Part shown: positions 52,920 through 64,000 of the stretch, in pieces | Layout: each line of letters begins with the position of its first letter | Position numbering within the stretch: the stretch's first letter is position 1 | From: Serilophus lunatus | Lineage: Eukaryota; Chordata; Aves; Passeriformes; Eurylaimidae | Length of the DNA: 64,000 bases | Direction: 5' to 3' | NCBI GenBank assembly: GCA_013399895.1 | Contig: VXBA01003435.1 | Location: forward strand, 1,632,392 to 1,696,391 | Notes under the pieces: model-generated | Seen by the model: the letters and a program-made list of their open reading frames with translations, nothing else | Told to the model about the DNA's origin: nothing | Database searches by the model: none | Position numbers and translations under genes: made by a program

Positions 52920-54734
52920 CTGTAAATAAAAACGTATAATTCAACATACTGTGTAAGATGAGAAAGCTAAAATCCTACAATACTTAAAGAAGTAATGAGC
53001 TAGATGTTCATTTAGTTTATTTAAGCAATTTAAGTTCTCATACCATTCATAGGTCAATAGGTAAAAATGGGATGACATGCTCAGTGTCTTGAAAAATGCA
53101 CAATTGCAGTGAATACATAACAACAGTTCAGGAAAAAGCCTGATTTTTAAACTGAAAAGTAAATATCATGGAAACATATAGCCAAAAGTTTGAACTTTGG
53201 GCAATTAAAAACAAGAGCACAAGAGATGAGAGCAGGATGCATATCCTATTAGTCAAATGACTAATTAATAAATAAATACTAAAGCCAAAGAAGTATTATT
53301 CTGTGCATTACAAATTACACAGAAGGTATCACTGAAAAACAACACTCAAAACATAGTGCTTAGTGTGGAGTATGATATGCATAATATTGGCAGCAATATT
53401 TCTTTTGCCTCCAGTGGATTTAAAACTGATCCTGCATCCTCAACAGGATATAGGAAATTTTGCTGTTTACTACAGTGGAGGCCAAAGGAGAAATATGGTG
53501 GAATATTTCTGAAAAAGGAAGGAGAATTCAAATAAGGAAGAGAGGGCCTTTCAAAGATGCCCAAATATGCATCACTAACAAATGTTTTCAATCTCTATGC
53601 AGAAATATTAACATCTTCTTATGATAAGGAATATAATAGCTGTGAATCATGAACCATTATTAGTGTTGTTATTGGGACTGCTAGAGAAACAAGCAAGCAG
53701 ACTCACATTTACAGTTTCAGTGCTTCTCACTACTCGTCCATGTGCCAGCCTCATCAATGGATATTTTATAGCCTGGACACACAGATTTCTCAGGTTTTGA
53801 GGTTATACTTTACAGAAATTGTGTTTTATTTTCATGTACTGGAAATGGAGCTTATATTGTTGTCCTTTTTAACCTGTTCTATTTACCATAATTATAGTCT
53901 CCTGGCTGAGTAAAATGCTTAGCATTCGTAAGAAAGCAAGCATTGTTTTTTCTGCAGGGTTTTAACCAAACTGATTTTCTCGTATCAGTCAAGAATCATA
54001 CCTTTATAAATTTTCATTCTAAAACTTATTGCTAAAAGGACCTACTATAAGAAATGTACTTTGTAGTCCGAAAAACAACTGCTTAACCACTACTACTGTA
54101 ATTACACTGGTTGTGGAGATCCAAGGCACTACGTAACATTGATTTTGTATTCTAGAATCACAGATTTTAGAAATTCTCATCAGATTCAGCTAAAATTTGC
54201 AGAAGAAAAACTAATACATATAAAAATGCATGGATTGACTTTGGCTTTCTTACATTAAAGAAACCAATAGCTCTCTGAAATAACATTTACATTTCACTTC
54301 AGAAAGGAGCTACATGTAACTATAGTTACCAATAGCATCTATAACTCTTCCTTTGGAAAGATTCTAGATGCAAACCCTTAATTCAGAGAGGCTTTTGTGA
54401 ACACCTTTATGACAATAGAGTTGATATAGGCCTTCATTTGCCTGTGATCAGAACTCTACCTTGCTCGTGAAGCAATTTGAAGGAATTTGGAGAATTTGGG
54501 TCTGTTGACCCAGATTGTCCAACATATATTAAAGCATATAAATTACATGTCTACATGGGAACAGGAGTGCAGATTTTGTACTTGGCCGTGCAAAGTGGCA
54601 CGTCTTCCCTGATTCAAACACCTTTTTCCTGATTAACAGCTAGTTGACACTAACCGAAAAATTGGCACAGCCTGTTCTTCCTTTCTCCCACAAGTCACTT
54701 ACTAACTTTGGTTCTCCTAAACAAAGTGGCCTGA

Positions 54735-55370
54735 GACAAGTGGCACGAATCAACAGTGTGCCCTGGCAGCTAGGAGGGCCAACCATGTCCTGGGGCCGCA
54801 TCTGGCAAAGCATCACCAGCTTGTTGAGGAAGAAGATTGTCTTGCTCTGCTCTGCACTGCTGTGGCCTCAGCTTGAATATTGTGGCAGTTTCGCTCACTA
54901 CAATACAGGAATGATATTGAGCTATTAGAGAGTGTCCAAATGAGCAGTGAACATGGTGAAGGGCCTTGAGGGGGAACCATATGAAGAGCACCTGAGGTCA
55001 CTTGGTCTGTTCAGTCTGGACAAGAGGAGAGTGATGGGAAAACTCATTCACAAGGGGAAGTGGAGGGGCAGACACTGATCTCCTCACTCTTGTGACCAGT
55101 GACAGGACTTGAAGAAATGGCATGAAGCTGAGTCAGAGGAAGTTTAGGCTGGATATCAGGAAAAGATTTTTCACCCAGAGGGACACTGGAACAGGCTTCC
55201 CAGGAAAGGAGTCACAGCACCAAGGCTGCCAGAGTTCAAGAAGTTCAAGGACAATACTCTCAGGCATGTTGTGTGATTCTTGGGGCTGTTCTGTGCAGGG
55301 CCACAAGCTGGACTTGATGATCTTTGTGGGTCCCTTCCAACTCAGCATATTCTATGATTCTATGGTTTAG
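54735..55370 (+). mobile_element. CR1 LINE 3' fragment with tail
   Basis: The 3' end of ORF2 ('GAGCACCTGAGGTCACTTGG', 'CTGTTCAGTCTGGACAAGAG'), the 3' UTR (GACTTGATGATCTTTGTGGG) and the terminal TTCTATGATTCTATGG are all present. It is more diverged from the 31.7- and 49.8-kb copies than those are from each other. Confidence 0.9.
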
Positions 55371-56658
55371 AAAGCTTATTCTTGAGTCTGTGCAGTCAGT
55401 GAAAGAAATGTCCCATAAAGAAAAAGCCAATGTTTAGCCAAGGCCGATATTAAGCCAAGACTGCTATCTAATATGCTAGATAGAGGGCACAAGAAGAGAG
55501 AACAAAGTAACTCTGCAATTCCGAGATGGAAATCCAACTGCTATAGATGTACTATAGACGGGGAAGAATAAATTCTTCAAATAGCAAAAAAACAAAGATC
55601 AGCAACTAAAGAATACAATCTGCTCCAGGGACAACACAGGATTAAATGACAAAATGTTAGTTATACCTTGGTCATATTACATACCGTTTTCAGCAATTGT
55701 TTCCAGGGTGGAAATCTCTCTTAAATCACTACAGAAAGAACGGAATAAAAATAATTTAAAATCTTTTCTAGGCAAGAACAATGAGAACAAGAAATGTATG
55801 AAGATACTAACTAGTAAAATGATTACTGTAAGCGTCATCCCTCCATCATTCTCTCATGTTCTCCTAATGATCCTTTTCTTCTGCAAAGCCATTCAAAGTA
55901 CAAGGACCACGCTTCAGGTGATTCCTTAAATCTCTCAAACTTCCTAGGCTACAGAGAGGCCAGACTAGTGATGTTATTTTGATCAATCTTTGGGCAGCTT
56001 TCTTTTCACTTGGGGTTGGCCACTTGTCTAACATTTGTACATGAGCTCCTTAAAACAGGCATCATGCCTCTTTTTCTGTAGTAATGTGACAGCTGGAATT
56101 ACACTTCTTTGGGATACGTTGAAATATGCACCTCATACTGACATGTACCAATGCCTGAGTAACAGGCTGGGAAGAAGAAACAGCAGAAGCAGCTGAGCAA
56201 CCAGGCCTTATATTTTCTAAATATACATTCACCTGAAGGAAAGCTCTCACTCTGCCTCTGTTAGGGTATTTCACAGGGCTGGAAACATGAAGAACTACAG
56301 CCCTCCTCTTCCTTTCAGACTGATGAAAATCATTCTCTTTATTCATATTAGCTTCAGGTTTGTTTGTAAGTTTATTTGCTTGGTTGCTTATTCTGCCTGG
56401 TTTTTTTTGGCCCCTGGAATGCCTTCTAGACAATTAATTCTGCAGGTTAATCATGTGTTGAGTAAAATAATTGAGCCTTTCTGCTAAAAGAGTGTTGCCA
56501 TTTAGTTTTATTAGCTGTCCCTTTGTTCTCATATAATGAGGCAGACAAAATAGAAATGCCTGACTGCCTTTCTCAACATAATTCATCTATTACACCTGGT
56601 AAGCTCATCAGGGACTTTGAAAAAAACTCAATTCACCCTTGTAAGAGAAATAATTTTG

Positions 56659-56751
56659 ATTCGAGAAATGAAAAAATGAAAGTGGAAGCTTGTAGGGCTA
56701 TCAAAATTATAGCCCTACAAGCTTCCACTTTCATTTTTTCATTTCTTGAAT
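56659..56751. repeat. Near-perfect inverted repeat, 43-bp arms, 7-nt loop
   Basis: The left arm 56659-56701 and right arm 56709-56751 pair at 42 of 43 positions around the loop CAAAATT. The arm core is GTGGAAGCTTGTAGGGCTAT. It lies 73 bp downstream of an ATP6AP1L splice donor on the minus strand. Confidence 0.95.
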
Positions 56752-56824
56752 ACAATTGACATTTTCAAAAGCTCTAAATATCATGCACACATATGGGTCA
56801 GGTCTGTCAGTGATAAACTCCTAC

Positions 56825-57018
56825 CTGGTAAGTGGTTGTAGTTGAACGACCAGTAAGTTTGGTTCAGATGCATTCACTTCCAGCTGAGAGACATTGAGAT
56901 TAGTTACATTTGTTAACTTCCAATCTCCTGACTCTTGAAGAATGCTCAGAAGATACCTCATAGCCTCCCAGTCAACAGCTGGCAAAACTAAAGATGAAGG
57001 AGAAGACTGAAGAATTTC
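56825..57018 (-). CDS. ATP6AP1L: ATP6AP1L coding exon, SSLVLPAVDW segment
   Basis: This 194-nt exon encodes 64 residues plus two bases (AG) of a split codon. It carries the family signature PSSLVLPAVDW, nearly identical in human ATP6AP1, then a helix-like stretch and the sequons NVT, NVS and NAS, ending LLVVQLQPLT. The acceptor is ATTACAG|GAA and the donor CAG|gtagga. It joins the preceding exon in phase 0. Its two-base overhang does not fit the next recognised exon at 52834-52919, which points to an unlocated exon between them. Confidence 0.88.
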
Positions 57019-60000
57019 CTGTAATAAATTTATGAACAGTTTATTTATGTGATTACTATTTAGTTGCTTTATAATTAAATATAAACCTTTTTGTCCTGCT
57101 TTGATTCTTTCTAATTGCTTGCATATTTTTCTTCCTAGGAAAAGGTGAGTTATTTTACATTTCTGTAGATGCTTACAAGGGAAGATTGTGCAGTATTGTC
57201 TGATTTGCCAGAAAGATTAAAAAAAAAAAAACTGCAGAAAATAAATAGAGCAGAAAGCACTGATCTTGTTTGTAGGTCTTTGAATAGCTCTTTTAGCACC
57301 ACCCAGGAATTCTTTTTGGTTTGTTTACAGATACAAATTTAAAGCTGAAATTCTGAGCAATTCCATAATTTTTTTTTATTTGCAATATTTTAATTCCTTG
57401 TCCTGTAGCAGCAGTCAGAATGGCAGTAGCCACTTTTTCCAAGAATATATATTAAGCATATTACTCATTTATTGTAGAATAAGATATAAAATGCATCATT
57501 ACTGAGTAATATCTGAATTGTGCCTCTGCTTCTAACCAATCCTGCACTGCCATCTGTCTCAGCTTCCAGACACTGGTATTCAACTGTTTTTCATCTGAAG
57601 GGTAGACACAGCTGGATATCAATTCATTAGCCTCAGCCATTCTAATCCCACAGCTCGTTTGTCCTTCTTGACATTTTGCAATTGTGCGCTTTTCTTTACA
57701 ATACACATATTTTGCTTTACACATTTTAAGATTTCAGCTACCATGCTTGCTCAATACGCAAGAACTCTTCAAAAGAGGATGGAAAAAGAAGAGAAATACC
57801 TGATTTTGCATTCTGCTGAAGGAAAGAGGTAGTACAACCACACAGTAGTTGGAAACAGAGAGGGAGGGGTGGGGAAGGGGAAGAGGAAGTCAAAAGGAGG
57901 GGGAAAAAAACCCTACTATTGAACTGTTTGACTTAAAACAGAACTTCCTACATTAAATGCCAGAATCTATAACCTTTCTATGGACAGCTTACTCTGATTA
58001 CAAGCACATTCACTTTCTTTCATGTCCCTTGAAGCAACATTCCTCACTGAAATATTAGAAGAAACTTCATTCTTGGATGATATGTACCACTGTTCAGGTT
58101 TTTTGAAGATAGGTTTGGGATGATCCTATCCACATTTTTAGCCATCCTGAAGTCAAATGGCTGCATTAGGATAAAGCTGTGCCCAGACCTACTTGCCCAG
58201 CTCTGGTTTCAGTGTTATGTTAACTGGCTTGATGTTACACCTAAGATATTTGAAGCTGGAATGAAACAAATTTAGGCCTATCACTAAAAACCAATTATTA
58301 AAATCTTTGTTAAAACTTGCATATCCATCTATAAAACACCATGTAGGCCTACTCATTGTTCTGAATAAGTTTGTCTTTAAAGCTAATAGAAGTCCTACAA
58401 TAAAAAAATAGTAGTGGGGAAAAAGACTCCTGTGCGAGCTGCAGAAATACCTGCAAACCTACATCTGAAGCAGGCAGGCTCTTTCATGTACAACAAATCT
58501 TTTATTTTTTTTCACCTCTATGTTATTTAAAATATTAAAGTATTGCATTTAGTTTCTACAAGATCCGTCAGTGGGTTATCCATAAAAAGAAAAATCTAAA
58601 CAGATTATGAAAGATATCTGTTTCTACACATAGTGATAACTGCAAAGATAGTTATAATTTTTTAACTTTCCAATTACTGTCTATCTTAGAAACGTTTACA
58701 CTGTAGCTGCATCCTTCAAACATATGCATAAAGCTTCATAGTATAATTTTAATAAAAGTTGATCTGATCTACTTTTGCTCATAAAGCGTGTTGTAACTAC
58801 AGAAAGTACTGTTGAACAAACCTCTGTACTCCCATACTACATAGTGGCAAACATGACAAAAGATTTTTTTTTCCCAAGGGTTACAGACAGATCTAAGGAA
58901 ATATAGAGAAGAAAACCTGAATTCCAAGAATGGGAGGAAGTATCCCAAAGAATAAAATAAGGATTATAACAACAAGGAAAGATTATATGAGGGAAAAGCT
59001 CGACATGGCTGTTGGAAAAAGTTTTGCCTCACAATTCTGCTGAAAATCAGCAGTTGAAAAAAGTATCTGCTATTGTGTTATGGTCTGTTCTGTTCCAAAT
59101 ATTCATAAACCAACCAGTAAAAAGATAAAAATATTGAGCTAATGAAATCTACTCATTATGCTAAATTGTTCATTAGTAAAGGCAATAGCTGACTGATAAA
59201 CTACAGAAGCAACTTCTGGTACAACCTGTTGGACAACAGAGTGACTGATAAAATTCAATGTAAATTGATTTTAGCGGAGCATAGGTGAGGAGAAAACAAA
59301 CCTAATTTTATCTACACAATAGGAGGTAACAGACTCAGAACTGAGTGTAACCCTTCAGTAATGAAACCTTGAGAGTTACAGTCGCTCTTGAAAATGGCAG
59401 TTCAGAGGCTGATAGTGATCAGAATTGAAAAAATCAAATATTAGCAGTATTTTAGAAAAGGTTAGAGACCTAAACACCATGTCCCTGAATAAATCTATGA
59501 TGAACATTTATCTTGATTATTATGCAGTTCTGCATGTCCCCTTGTCACAAACAATGCAATAAAACTAAAAGAAGGGAAATAAAGACAACCAAATCTATAC
59601 TAGGACCTCTGTATCATGTGACTAAATAGTACTACTCAGTCTACAACCACTGACTGAGGATAAGATAGAGTTATAGGACTATGAATTGCAATGATTTACA
59701 ATCATAATTATGCTGCTGCACAGCTGGCCACTAAATGGAGTTTGTTATCATACATCACTATGCTAAGGAGCTGGGGGAAAGCAAAATATTAAAGAGAAAT
59801 AATATGTAGGGCAGGTGACTGCTTGACAAAGAAGTTCCCCAAGTGTTAATCTTTGTATTTTATTGTTTCATTTAAAAGTTGCTTGAAAGTTCAAGATAAA
59901 TGACCTATCAAAAAGATTCCTTTTGTATTAACTGGAAGTAGAATTCTTTTATTGCATACAAACCCGTTAATACCAAAAGCTCAAAACAGCTGCTAATGTA

Positions 60001-62287
60001 GCTGAACAAATCTAGTATCTGCAAATGTCTCTAGGGTTTACAAGCCTATATCTCTTTTACAAATGCACTTTCTTCTTGTAATACAGAAGCCGCTGCATGC
60101 ACATATACATTCTAAACGAAATTTTTAATTTAGGTTTGTGAATAAATTTGCATTTCCAAAGTTCAAAAAGAGAATACTTGAAACACATGGAACTTTTATT
60201 ATAGGTTAACAGATCACTTGGAGAATACAGACTGAGAAGGTAAAAAAATTGTGATTATGCAACATCAAAGATGATAATTTCCCCAGCAAGAAAATTCAGA
60301 CCGATCTTCACTTTGTCCTGGGTTGTGTGAATATTATGACAATCTTTCATAGCAAGATTAAGAATGGATTTATTACCCAAAATATCTCAAGCGAAGTGCA
60401 ACTAATACAGTAGCAACTAACCAAATTTTTGCAAACTCTGTTATAACCAATATGGAACTGGACGATTATAAAGATAGTTTTCTGGCTCTAAAAACTATAC
60501 TCTATGAAATAAAAATTCTATACAATACTATGCAATAGATATTGACAACATTCTTTTTTTTCATAAAAGAAATATATTTATACATCTCATTTTCTTTCAC
60601 TCATGCTACAGCACCTCACCTCAACCAAACTGTGCTAGAAAAGCATCAAGATTGCCAAGTCCAACAGAACAAATCTAGGAAGTGCTGGAGGTAAGGTGAG
60701 CAATTTGTCAAAAGAAACTTTCCAGTTTTAGAGACACCACAATAAGAAAAAAATTCTCAGCTCCAAGACAGAAAGGGAACAGAGGCAAGGTCAGAAAACA
60801 AACAGTTGCTGACATTTATTGAGATTGTTGAAAACTTGGGTTTAAATCTTTGCTCTGCAAGGTACAGACCAAGGATTTATACACCTTTTGTTTAGCTGAG
60901 GGCCTCCTCACCACTCCTCAGTAGATCTCCAATCAATCAAGCATATCAGCTGATTTTTAAACCTGTCAGTCCCTGGCCTCATCTCTAGCCTTTAGAGCCT
61001 TTAACCTCTGTCTAGAGAGCTGATTGAGTCCCTGATTACAAGGCAAAAAAAGAAAGTTTTAAATACTTTGATATCCATCCTCTTAAACATCCACCACAAC
61101 ATTAGGAACTTGCAATGCCATGCATTGCAAGCCATTTCACACAGTTTCTGAAACTAAACCAGTTTTGCAGTCAGGCAGCAACAAAAATTTGCTCCACATA
61201 CAGCCTTGCAGAGGTGTTAAACCCTGAGAAGACCTATCGGAGAGCACAAGTGCACCTGCCCACAGACACAACCACTGATCCTTACCCTACACATGATTAT
61301 GACTCCCACTCATTCCTCAGAAAACCCATGTACCTACTCTGAATAGTTAGTTGTTTTTGGTTCCAGCATCAGCGTTAAAATGCTGTTATATAGCAAAGAG
61401 ATGAAGATCTCCAGTTTCAGTGATGCAAAGAAGATGCAAGGAGTAAGAAGATACTAAGGAGTATGGATGTAGAGACAGGTAATATGTGAATATTTATGGA
61501 TTCAATTCCACAAAGGGAATTTACACTTCCTTGCGTGCCCTGATACCATTTACATTACTAATAGCTCTCTTCATCCTGCACTGCCTCCAGGAATGTCTTC
61601 ATGGCTTCCACATGTGAACATTTAGTCTAATTACACTTCAATAAACTATCATGTAAGTAAAACCATAGACATTGAACACAAAAATCTATAAACTTCTAAG
61701 TGAGGACAGAAGTTGAAGTTGCTGACTGGCTCAAGAGGACTTGATCTTAAATTCTATGCCTGGAGTTCATTTCAAATTAATCACATAGCATTTTTTTTCC
61801 ATGAAGATTAAAGCAATACAGAATCTAGTGATATATTAATCCAAAAATGAAACAGCTAACTTCCTATATAAGCTTCAACCGATACGAAATTAAAATAGGT
61901 ATTAAATTTTGAAGATCAGGAATAAATTATTGATTCCTATAACTTCTTCCTATGGCTTCAAAACAGAATTTTGGGATATCAGTCTTGAAGTTTAAACTGC
62001 TTTTTACAATAGAAAAATGCAGCATGTTTAAGAACAGTTTTGTCAGTTATTATGAATTCTGAAAACTTGATCTTAGAAATAAAAAAGCTACAAAGCACAC
62101 ATCTGCAAACTCAGCTGATTTCGTTCAACGTATCTGGTTAAACTCCAATATTCTCAATAAATAATTTAAACAGGAAAACTTCTGCAATTCAGTTCTGTTT
62201 TTCAAATTATTGTTTCCATCTTTCTTACTTTTTTTAAGTTTAATTTTAAATGCTACATATAAAGAAATAAAAGAGAGAAATGCTTGC
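57019..62287 (-). other. ATP6AP1L: ATP6AP1L GC-AG intron (5.3 kb)
   Basis: The donor is gcaagc at 62282-62287 and the acceptor ATTACAG at 57019 on the minus strand. Coding phase is zero on both sides. No mobile element is recognised inside. Confidence 0.75.
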
Positions 62288-62356
62288 CTGAACATTTTGA
62301 AATGGATTCTTGCTGCCATAGGATTCACTGAGGTATGTGAAATCATCTATTCTAAG
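62288..62356 (-). CDS. ATP6AP1L: ATP6AP1L coding exon with GC splice donor
   Basis: This 69-nt phase-0 exon encodes 23 residues beginning LRIDDFTYLSESYG, equivalent to human ATP6AP1 LSIEDFTAYGGVFG. The acceptor is TTTTCCAG. The donor reads CAG|gcaagc, a GC rather than GT donor but otherwise close to consensus. The intron before it is only 105 bp (62357-62461). Reading phase is continuous with both neighbouring exons, so the call is firm despite the short length. Confidence 0.85.
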
Positions 62357-62461
62357 CTGGAAAACAAAGAGAGTAGGTTGGTGAGAATGAGCCATGGTAT
62401 CTCATTTAGGTGCAGATTTGTCCTCAGCGTTGCTGAGAGAAAAGGAATTGATGTTACGTAC

Positions 62462-62588
62462 CCTATCTTGCAGGAACAAGATGAGGTTTCTGGAGTTCTG
62501 AGTAAAAAGAGGTCGCAAGAATACTGTCAGCTCCTGTGCTGAGACAACGTGTCCTTCATGAATAGCAGTGTCTGGATTCCACTGTGAT
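62462..62588 (-). CDS. ATP6AP1L: ATP6AP1L coding exon (most 5' exon in the window)
   Basis: This 127-nt exon begins with the last base of a split codon and encodes 42 residues, including WNPDTAIHEGH and LILFLQDR. These match the ATP6AP1 luminal N-terminus, where the human protein has a tryptophan followed by DTHEGH and then LLFLQDK. The acceptor is TTTGTAG and the donor is AGG|gtacgt. A second acceptor 7 nt further in (CACAG|TGG) would start the exon in phase 0 directly at the tryptophan. Which one is used depends on the unseen upstream exon. No signal peptide is encoded here, so at least one more 5' exon is needed. Confidence 0.85.
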
Positions 62589-64000
62589 CTACAAAGGAGT
62601 AATTTTTTTCTGTGAAATTTGCTGCCAATGATGACACTCCTTCTTTCTTTAAATATGCAGCAGGAGGTAAGGATATCCTCATCTTTAAGATCAAGTTTAC
62701 AGTTCAGTTTACTTTCATTCTACTCAATAGGAAAAGAACTTGTCCATTTATGCTCATATTGCATTGATTGTGTTAAAGCAGGAATGAATTTCATCCAACA
62801 GGGTAATGTCTCTATTTTTTTCTTCATGTACAACAGCACAGTTCCATCTTTCCAAAAAAAAAGTTAGCAACTAAACAGAATGAAGAAGAATGTTTTGAAA
62901 ATCCAGAGGGAATCCCAACTCCCAAAACACTCTGGTCAAGAGGAGTAGAACACAGACTAGACCACAGGTTTTCATAAACTAGTATCTTTTAATAAAATAA
63001 TACTTGTCTTTTCAGTGTTATTGTAAACATATTCTCTCATAAAGTTTTCATGATGAAGGAACCATTCTACAGAAGGTGCTCAGAAAAAACACCTTTGCAG
63101 TAGCAGGAGCTCTTCTGAACAGAATGGCTCAAAATCCAAAGAAAAGCTTGCAATTCTTTTGCCAAATTGTCATTATGAGTAATGGACAGAGAAATAATTC
63201 ATCTATTTAGTTTTGCTGCAAAACAGTTATGGGCAAAACAAGAGATGGTATTATATTTTTTACTGATTGGGATTTTAATAGTATGCAATGTGGATCTTTA
63301 GGGATTTTTTATGAAAATTTTGGTCACAAGTGTTTTTACTAGGGAATATTGTCTGTAGAAAATCCAGAGCTTGAAGCATAATTTCCCATCTTTACCCAGA
63401 TACATATCATTTGTTAAACTCTGAGAAATCAGGTATTCAAGACACCCTAACTGGTTCCAAATACAAAGGCTCGAATATAGAGAATTGCTGTGTGCTGTAA
63501 CATCAGCTATTATATGATTCCAATTTGATGAAGTTGAGATGCTGACTAGATTTTCTAACCCAAAAGCAATTTGAAAATGAGCCTTGCACAGCAAGCTTTT
63601 GTGAATCAGAACAACCTTTCTAGTCCTTTAGGATGGAAGCAGAGCAGGGTTAATGAACACATAGGGAAGTTCAGTGTTGTTTCTTGGATAAGGAAAATCT
63701 ATATTGCACTCCAAGTCTTCCAGTAATTCCAATGAAGATTGCTGAAAGTGACTTGAAAGCCTCAAATTGCACCCATGGCAGAGATAAAATCAGTGCAGTC
63801 CTGCAGTACTAGATGATACCTAGCTCACTTCAGACTTTGGGCTTGGGAGAGAGTTAGAGCAAACTACATCTGTGGAAGACTTCTTTAGGACAATGTGATG
63901 TAGTTATGAAAATTAATTCTAGTAGAATCTAATTTAGTAAATTCTGTACTTTTCAAGCTTTAGAAGTAAATCTTGCTGTGATGAAGGAAATGTTCTTCTA
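62589..64000. other. 5' intron of ATP6AP1L, nothing identified
   Basis: AT-rich sequence upstream of the first visible exon. I searched the minus strand for a hydrophobic signal-peptide exon or CpG-rich promoter and saw neither, so the first exon probably lies beyond the window. Confidence 0.5.

Larger units (their letters stand above)
52920..56824 (-). other. ATP6AP1L: ATP6AP1L intronic region hiding a predicted small exon
   Basis: The flanking exons have incompatible phases, so at least one coding exon of length 3n+2 is expected here. A CR1 (54.7-55.4 kb) and a long hairpin (56.66-56.75 kb) also lie here. The rest is AT-rich and unassigned. Confidence 0.6.
21251..62588 (-). other. ATP6AP1L: Gene span: V-ATPase accessory subunit S1-like, ATP6AP1L (5' end outside window)
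   Basis: Eight exons on the minus strand join in frame, apart from one gap, into an ATP6AP1/Ac45-family protein of about 405 visible residues. Coding parts in transcript order are 62462-62588, 62288-62356, 56825-57018, (a missing small exon), 52834-52919, 33826-34067, 33216-33269, 25354-25591 and 21251-21460. The family is known as a type I membrane accessory subunit of the vacuolar proton pump. It sits in the Vo sector and guides pump assembly and trafficking in the secretory and endolysosomal system. Visible here are ten N-glycosylation sequons, four luminal cysteines, one C-terminal membrane helix and a tail with the family motif RFDD.KGP. The paralogue call (S1-like rather than S1 itself) rests on divergence from human ATP6AP1 as I remember it and on the gene-poor 3' flank. 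The signal-peptide exon and promoter are not visible. Confidence 0.85.

Noticed and set aside
53707..53810. Exon-like segment on the minus strand with perfect donor gtgagt
   Set aside because: In the phase needed to join ATP6AP1L it contains a TGA stop. No resemblance to the family was seen.
54320..54353. Candidate ATP6AP1L small exon on the minus strand (acceptor GCATCTAG, donor gtaact, IFPKEEL)
   Set aside because: It contains an in-frame TAG and has length 3n+1, so it cannot restore frame.
56062..56433. 123-codon minus-strand frame, and a 46-nt exon inside it with donor CAG|gtgaat
   Set aside because: Its strongest acceptor gives a length of 3n+1, which does not repair the ATP6AP1L phase. 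Only a weaker 23-nt version would, so I kept that as a candidate and not as a gene call.
57461..57724. 87-codon minus-strand frame upstream of an ATP6AP1L exon
   Set aside because: No family resemblance, no splice sites in suitable phase, and the flanking exons already join in frame without it.
62210..62542. 110-codon plus-strand frame
   Set aside because: It is the antisense shadow of two ATP6AP1L exons whose minus-strand translation matches the family.
1..64000. CRISPR array, bacterial operon, tRNA or rRNA gene
   Set aside because: No regularly spaced repeats, ribosome-binding-site-led coding runs or recognisable tRNA/rRNA sequence were seen; the window is vertebrate.

Overview
This is a stretch of bird genome. 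The lineage call rests on the repeats: truncated CR1 LINEs ending in ATTCTATG-type tails, several LTR types that I recall as common in avian genomes, AT-rich unique DNA and no Alu/L1/B1-type sequence. I cannot name the order or species.

I can support one gene: an ATP6AP1-family gene on the minus strand, read from 62588 down to a stop codon at 21251. It encodes V-ATPase accessory subunit S1 or, more likely, its paralogue S1-like (ATP6AP1L). Eight coding exons fit canonical splice sites, or one GC donor, and together give about 405 codons covering the glycosylated luminal domain, one membrane helix and the short cytosolic tail. The signal-peptide exon is not in the window and probably lies beyond 64000. 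One small exon between 56825 and 52919 is missing, because the exons on either side do not share a reading phase. In human the same gene has RPS23 and ATG10 on its 5' side and a gene-poor stretch on its 3' side. That fits the empty left third of this window and suggests chromosome Z in birds, but this is inference from remembered synteny.

Layout: 1-20.7 kb is the 3' flank with no gene. It holds LTR fragments (0.42, 17.5 and about 18.7 kb), a 1,347-bp solo LTR nested in a CR1 (8.58-9.93 kb) and an internally deleted ERVK-type LTR (11.68-12.14 kb). The terminal exon and 3' UTR occupy 20.7-21.5 kb. Introns fill 21.5-62.3 kb. They contain two promoter-bearing LTR fragments (27.7 and 29.3 kb), seven CR1 pieces (31.7, 38.5, 41.2, 47.5, 49.85 and 54.7 kb, the first and fifth closely related), an unexplained exon-like segment on the plus strand (40.65 kb) and a 43-bp-arm near-perfect hairpin (56.66-56.75 kb). 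The two most 5' exons in view lie at 62.29-62.59 kb. Beyond 62.6 kb I see nothing identifiable.

The longest open frames in the window (8.5-9.5 kb) are by-products of the GC-rich LTR, not genes. I found no convincing tRNA, rRNA, snRNA or CRISPR feature.
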